Source: Trichobilharzia szidati
Lineage: Eukaryota; Platyhelminthes; Trematoda; Strigeidida; Schistosomatidae
Reading direction: 5' to 3'
Assembly: GCA_944472155.2 (NCBI GenBank)
Contig: OX235273.1
Coordinates: 31,097,204 to 31,161,203 of the forward strand
Length of the DNA: 64,000 nt
Positions 58,211 through 64,000 of this stretch are shown here, piece by piece (positions within the stretch are counted from its first letter, which is position 1; the number at the start of each line of letters is the position of its first letter). A model generated the notes under the pieces. That model made no database searches and was not told the DNA's origin. It saw only the letters and a program-made list of their open reading frames with translations. A program made the translations under genes and the position numbers.

Positions 58211-58618
58211 ATGGATTCATTAAATCCTGCTTTATTAACCTTTGTTGCCTGCTTCAAGTAATTAAAGTGTTTCAATTAATAGAAGGTTGATGTGATGGCT
58301 AAGATTTGATTGATGTGATGGAGATTTGTAGCTCAGGTGGATGATTTTGATTTGATTGTCAATACAGATTCACGTGAATCTGAATAGACACTGAATAGTG
58401 AACGGGTTTACTGTCTGATGTCAATTATTTCACTGTAAGTTCGATACGTTAAGCTATAGTATGTGTTTATTGTTACATAGAACTCTAAGATATGTGTGTT
58501 ATTCCTCACGTCTGAAAATACTGATGCTCACCAGCGACTGGCCCTATTCAAGCAGTTAACCTGGGTTTCTATCAGGTAGGGTACAGCAGGTTGAAGGTGA
58601 GGCAGTAACCCATCAAAA

Positions 58619-58885
58619 AAGACATTGAAAAGTGCTTGCGCTATGTAATGAATTGGAAGAAGTTAGAATTCGTGGGTCATTGAATAGAATACCTGTGGCT
58701 TACTGATCTACGGGCTCGCCTAATAACCGAAAGGTCCTGGGTTCGGACCCAGTTGGTAGGTGGCTGCGTACTCTGAATAATCCAAAACTAGGGCCAAATA
58801 ATTATCCAGTTTTCCCAGGCTTTCCAGTGGTTCTCTAATTGATGTCAGCTGATGATGAAATCATAAAATCAATCAAACAAACTCC
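58619..58885 (+). mobile_element. tRNA-derived SINE, decayed hammerhead
   Basis: Collinear with the SINE at 16225: the CGCTATGTAATGAATTGG head, a tRNA-like section with GGGTTCGGACCC (B box, better preserved here), TGGCTGCGTACTCTGAATAA where CTGATGA should be, GGGCCAAAT where GGACGAAAC should be, and the ATGTCAGCTGATGATGAAAT tail. The ribozyme core is lost. Confidence 0.7.
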
Positions 58886-59029
58886 TTACAAAAACCTGTG
58901 TGAATCGACAGTTTTACAGGAGTGCTAAACGGATGTGTCTTGTGATAAAGACTCAATGACTTGCCGAGGTATATAATTGGATTCATTTTACGGGGACAGT
59001 AAACAACTAGGATTCTACTTGTTCAATTA

Positions 59030-59240
59030 TTATTATTCCTTTGTGATCCCAGGCTAAAATAAGGCTTCAACGGCAAGTTTTTCATCATCTTCCCTCAGAG
59101 TTGTCCAAAATCTGTCATCTGCTTCTCACACGATGGACAAGATACCTTCAAATCACTGGCGTACTCGTTGTTTTCCATTGAATTTCAGGTTTATCTTTGG
59201 ATGTGGTGTTACTCACCAATCTCTCTAGTGTGTGTGGTCG
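59030..59240 (-). mobile_element. RTE-type LINE 3' end
   Basis: The minus strand gives PSCEKQMTDFGQL and SLGSQRNNNN with an AAT-rich tail, matching the ends at 33430 and 62140. Confidence 0.5.
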
Positions 59241-62125
59241 ATATGTTTCAGTCGACACTAAATGTGAAGTTCTATAGCACGATATTTATTTTGACCATAC
59301 ATTATCATCACAGACTCCAATTGAATACCTATAAAAGGAAAGATGACACTGTCAGACACGAATAACATTTCTCACGTATATCCATTCCAGGCAACCGAAG
59401 CATCTATCATGTATACAGCAAAAAGAGGCATTTTATGCAGCCTATTCTACCAATACTATGACATTGGAGACAATTTTATTCAGTAACGAATATTACCCAA
59501 ATTTGTTCCAAGCGACTCAATCTGCAATATCCTTCCAATTCCTAACTATCAGTTAAGACGAAATAACAATTATTCCCTTGATTAATGAGTGTTAACCTTT
59601 TTCGATTATCCAAGCTATTTCGTCATTACTTACACATTGAAGATACGTATTTACCTTCATTTTAACAGAGGATAAATCTTGATATTTCTCCGGAAATAAT
59701 ACTGGGTACAAACAATATTCATAAGTGATAGTAGGTCATGTAAGTGTATTTATCAATCACGTACAGTTTTCCTAATAAAGGGGACACTGATTCGATTTAT
59801 GTATGCTCTTTTGTGAATTATGGTCATTTTTAACTGGTGATTGGCTATAGGATTGGCATAGAAGTGTTCTGAATAGAAGTGAAGCCAGTTAGTGTCAAAC
59901 AAGTCGGTTGTGAGGATGAATGCTGACAAATATCATTGACTGGTTGTGAAGGTAGATCGCTAACTGATAGAAGTCGGAAATTCTAAATCATCTGAATGTA
60001 TCCCAATAACTGTAGGACACCGTATTTACCCTGTGGGATCGTCCATTCGGATTCCATCTCCAGTGAGGTGGTACGTGAGAACTATCTAGAGTTGCTTAGT
60101 GGAGTGAAACAGATTTAGGCCTGAGGAGTCCTGTGAATCTTGTCAGCTGATTAGCCCTCAAATGACTAGTGTATCTCACCATTTATCTTGAAACAATCTG
60201 CTAAGTTCCAATGCACTTTCATTAAACTAAGCTGTGGATATGTAGCCTATAGAACTTAAGCTTCGATTCTCCACCTAAAGAATAAAGATTTCCGTTTCTT
60301 GTCGTTCAAAGCGTTTCAGACCAACCAGCTCACTAGTATCATCGGTGTTCACATGGTAAGTGTGACCCTCCTATTCCTGGTAATCAAGTTCAAAATATAA
60401 GCTGATAAGTCAATTTAGTGATGAATTTCAGTGTAAGTCTAATATATCTAAATCCGTCATTTCACTTTTTTCAGACTAAACAAGGAATATTATGGATTTA
60501 ATTTTATATTATGGATAGATTGGAGTTCTCCTGAGGATTATTTGGAGTTGCTTGAGAAATATTTAGTGATACTCTCTTCTCTATCTCTCAATGGACTATT
60601 TATTCCGTGAAAACACGTGTGTTGATCACATACGTTATGTCTTTATGTTTATTCGGTTTCTGTGCTGAGTGGTTCGACACTGAAACTGAAATAAACCCTT
60701 CAGGCACCATCTTCAGTGTTAATTTCGTTATGAAGTGAGCTTCTGGAATTCACCATCGATGTAGAACTCCAATTATCCTGATGGCCTCAACTCTGGACAT
60801 TTCCTCACTGAGATTTTCTTATCATTTTATTCATCTGAGTTGAAATGATTCACCATGAATTTATCCTCAGTTTTGTTCTGTGTATCGGTAGTCAATCCTT
60901 CTCTGTCCTACCATCCACTTCACTAGCCTCAAAATAGCTCGCAAAGTCTCAAGGGTTGATCTGCCTATTTTGAGGCGAAATTCATATTATCATCAGTTGT
61001 CTATCTGCGGGAGTATTTTTATTTCATATGGTGAATCTTGCTTATGGGTAATTTCAATGGCGATATGGCATGATTGAATTGATTAATTAATATTGGCCAC
61101 TGTATAATTGGAGAAGACTTCAATTATTTCTGCACGCGTGAGTAAAATATTCGGCATTTTTCACCTTTCTCATCAGAATTGTATAGATGTGAAATGCACC
61201 ATTACCGAAAGATAATATGCATTGAATTCACTTCTCCATTATGACTACTTCAGCTTTGAAGATTGAGTATGGATGAATTGAATACATGAGATTCATATGA
61301 ATATGTTCTATCAACAAATGATATTTGCATCATATGATGCTGGCGAGTTCGTTGTGCTTCAACAAAACTAATCAAGACATACGGCTAACTTAGAACTGGT
61401 AATGCATGATTCCGACTGTATAATATTTTTATGTTCTGATATTGCACTCCAAAGTTTTCATTTACAAATATTTAACTGCTTGATTTTCATAACAAATGTG
61501 CCACAGTTAAAGAATCTTTGAAAACCGTGAGGGCGACCTCAGCAGGAATCGAATTCAACACATGCATGTCACCACGGAATCTGGTATATCGGTCAACCGA
61601 TGAGTCATCCAACTCCATCATACTTGTGCAGTGGTAAGCCTGATTACTACTTGACCAGATGTTGTTAGATTCGATATGTAGTGAGAGTCGTAGATAAGCA
61701 CTACTGAGAAATTCCAAAGTGAGATAAAACCACTACCTAGAGCCTTCAAGTTTTCGATTATTCGTCAGTTGATGACGATGGTTAGTCATCAAATCCACAT
61801 TGAAATCAATCCACATCCATACACACACGCTAGAGGTGTGAACACAGCATTAAGATTTAGTTCAATATTCTTATATTCGTATGGTCATTCACATTGATTT
61901 AGTTATCATTTTGTGGTGGAAGATGTAAACATCAACTGAATATCTGAATTAAATGACACTCTGACAATTATACAAGTGATACGAATCAACGTGATTATTA
62001 CTAACACTCACCTCCCATTCGTCATGAAAGTTCAGATAGCCTCGTTTGAACTTCATCCGTCCGACAGGAGCTACTATCACTCGTGAACGTCAGGTTAAGT
62101 AAAATACCACCGTAGACTATAACTC
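59241..62125. other. non-coding stretch
   Basis: I see no supportable gene. GTTTTCCTAATAAA at about 59766-59780 also occurs at 22056-22070 and may be a shared retroelement terminus. A minus-strand B-box-like GAATTCGATTCC at about 61547-61558 may mark an old SINE. Confidence 0.4.
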
Positions 62126-62129
62126 GTGG

Positions 62130-63540
62130 ATGTGTATCATTATTATTCCCTTGGCTCCCGAGTGGAGCATAAGTCTTCAACAACACATATCCACTTTGTT
62201 CTATTTTCTGCCATCACCTTTAGTTGGGTCCGCGTCTGCCCAAACTCTCTCATCTCTTCCTCACACGATTTCCTCCATGTCACCTCAGGACTGACGAGCT
62301 ACTCATCGCTTCCAACAAGTATTCCATTCGAGGGTCTGGCACGCAATGTCATTCAACAGACTCCTTAGTGTGTGCCCGATACATCTCCATTTTCTCCCAC
62401 ATAGTTGTTGAGCGATCGGCTGATGGTTGGTTTGTTCCACTGCAGAGTTTCTAGTTACCTACTCTTTCTGGCCGGCCATCTGATTCTCAGTATAGAGCCA
62501 ACGAAGACAGTTGTTAATAAAAGTCTGCAACCTGTTGGAAATCCTTTTCGTCACACGCAGTTTAAGATCCTGACCCTTATAGATGGGCCGACTTGATATT
62601 ATTGTTGAAAGTCCCAATATTGTTCTTTATTTCGCAGAGAGCAGAAGATTTCCAAACTGTCTTCCACTTTGTGTGAGATTAGACATTTATCATCTGAGAA
62701 CTCTAGATCTTTTAGAGTCTTCTTATCGGTGGTCCAGCGTATTTTTATCTCCTTGCTCCTCACAATCTGACACATAATCCAGTCCACCACAATTAGGAAT
62801 ATCATTGGTGATAATAGACAGCCAGCTTGTCTTACTCCTGTAAGCACTTCAAACGCCGAGCTGCGTTTTCCGTCGTGGATCACCTGACATGTGACATCGC
62901 TATATAGATAGCTCATGAATGAGGTTGGTAAATATTTGGGCACTTCACGCCAAAGTGTTGAAGTAGTTTCCAGATTTCTTCTTGGTCAACAATGTCTGTC
63001 GAAGGCCCCCTAAAAGTCGACGAAGTTGAGACAGAGGTTTGACTGCCATTCTATGCTTTGTTCTGTGGTAGCGATGCGTATATTTGCGATTTGGTCAGCA
63101 CATGATTTGCCTTTCTTGAATCCAGCTTGTTCCGGGCGGAGATCTGCATCCAGTGCATTCTTTATTCTCTGCAGGTTGACGCGACGTAATATTTTACTTG
63201 CTGTGAGTGAATCACAGCATTATTCCACGTCAGTCCTTGCAGAAGGAGGCCTAAGACGCCTTTCTTTGGCAGATTGACGAGGTAACCAGCGTTACTTGAA
63301 AGCTTTTGCAGTAATGGCGTGAGTATATCTGCGACAGACTCTGCGTCCGTTTCCATTGCTTTTGAGGCAATTCCGTCTAGTCTTGCTGCATTTCCGAACT
63401 TCAGCAGCTTAAGCGCATTTTGGGTTTTTTCTTTCTTTGGACGAGCAGTGGCCTCTAGCAGTTCCGTGCGTGCTATTGGTGGTACTTCTTGTCAAACCGT
63501 GGATATGTGCTGTTCGCTTAATTTTGAGTTAAACAAATGA
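62130..63540 (-). mobile_element. RTE-type LINE, reverse transcriptase to 3' end
   Basis: Minus strand, 5' to 3': ARTELLEATARPKKEKTQNA, LKFGNAARLDGIASKAME and ESVADILTPLLQKL (63500-63300), GYLVNLPKKG, ALDADLRPEQAGF and QSNLCLNFVDF-GAFD (about 63160-63010), SYLYSDVTCQVIHDGKRSS, GVRQAGCLLSPMIFLIVVDW (RT core, about 62860-62800), LEFSDDKCLISHKVEDS (FADD-box equivalent, about 62720), NNCLR-like ILRIRWP (62500), VTWRKSCEEEMREFGQTRTQ (62280-62220) and the REP-NNN terminus. Several frameshifts and stops; not active. The order and motifs fit RTE-clade elements of schistosomes. Confidence 0.8.
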
Positions 63541-63924
63541 TTCTACTTGTGACAAATTTAACGTTCTCCAAATGAGTTTTAGAAGAAACTAAGATCCTGA
63601 CTTTTTTTAGCTTAGAACTAATCAGACTAACTTGATTATTATCATATCTCCCAGTCACAAATTTATACGCACTGTAGTGGAATAATGTATTGAGGAATAC
63701 TCCTTGAACAATATATTTATAATATTGGTGCCCATTTGAATATCTCAGCTGATTGTGTAATTATTGTTTGTTTTCTCTCAAGCTGGTGTATTATAATTCC
63801 AGCATACAAATATCTTCATTCTCCGTGAAAATGAAATAAATAATCCCAACACTTCGTTCTACAAACTGGTTCCAACTTGTGGGAAAATATTCGAAACTAA
63901 GATACCAAAGTTATGCATGTGGAA

Positions 63925-64000
63925 GTGCGTCGGTGGCATAGCGGTTAGGACGCTCGCTGACCATGTATGTGGTACGGTGTTCGATCCCCGGTTGGCGCAC
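63925..64000 (+). mobile_element. tRNA-derived SINE head, cut by the window end
   Basis: GTCGGTGGCATAGCGGTTAG (A-box-like), CGCTCGCTGACCATG, then GGTGTTCGATCCCC (B box). Same family as 33262-33405, in the opposite orientation. Confidence 0.65.

Noticed and set aside
1..64000. CRISPR array, prokaryotic operons, replication origin or prophage
   Set aside because: No regular spacer repeats, ribosome-binding sites or dense coding; intron and transposon content is eukaryotic.

Overview
The window looks like eukaryotic, AT-rich, repeat-dense DNA from a schistosome-type blood fluke (Platyhelminthes, Trematoda). The call rests on the combination of element types, not on one marker: many Penelope-like retroelement (PLE) fragments with GIY-YIG ends, RTE-type LINE 3' ends, a CACTA-type DNA transposon, a Merlin/IS1016-type transposon, tRNA-derived SINEs carrying a hammerhead ribozyme, a 37-bp mini-intron, and a micro-exon gene. 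Most long open frames here are transposon remains. Host genes are small and split, so they do not show up as long frames.

Region 1 (about 1-27,270) is a segmentally duplicated cluster. It holds four copies of a three-exon gene for a small secreted cysteine/glycine-rich peptide: copy 1 at 182-825 (+), copy 2 at 6801-7466 (-), copy 3 at 13686-14386 (+) and copy 4 at 25856-26512 (+). Each has its own TATA box and polyadenylation signal. The flanks were copied with the genes. Sequence 4727-8070 is the inverted counterpart of 13090-16752, and 15230-17340 is inverted against 19697-21297. Copy 4 has lost one base beside its alanine-codon run and no longer encodes the cysteine-rich domain. Three copies of the same dead CACTA transposase exon, all with the same internal stop, travelled with the duplications.

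Region 2 (about 27,270-38,000) is mostly non-coding, with a dispersed repeat pair (27466 and 32440), LINE, SINE and PLE fragments and two weak candidate exons (37051 and 37404).

Region 3 (about 38,090-52,490) holds the most interesting object, a candidate micro-exon gene on the + strand. A TATA box and signal-peptide exon are followed by exons of 15, 24, 21, 31 and 55 coding bases, spread over 14.3 kb. All junctions are phase-consistent and give a 65-residue secreted cysteine-containing peptide. Its introns are filled with a tandem triplicated unit, PLEs with inverted ends, and a Merlin transposon with terminal inverted repeats.

Region 4 (about 52,500-64,000) shows no host gene I can support. 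It contains PLE, RTE and SINE remains, including two PLE 3' ends in tandem (54.6-56.4 kb), an RTE reverse transcriptase (62.1-63.5 kb) and the start of a SINE at the window edge.

No rRNA, true tRNA, CRISPR or bacterial-type operon is present. Gene models come from splice-signal reading by eye and have not been tested against transcripts.
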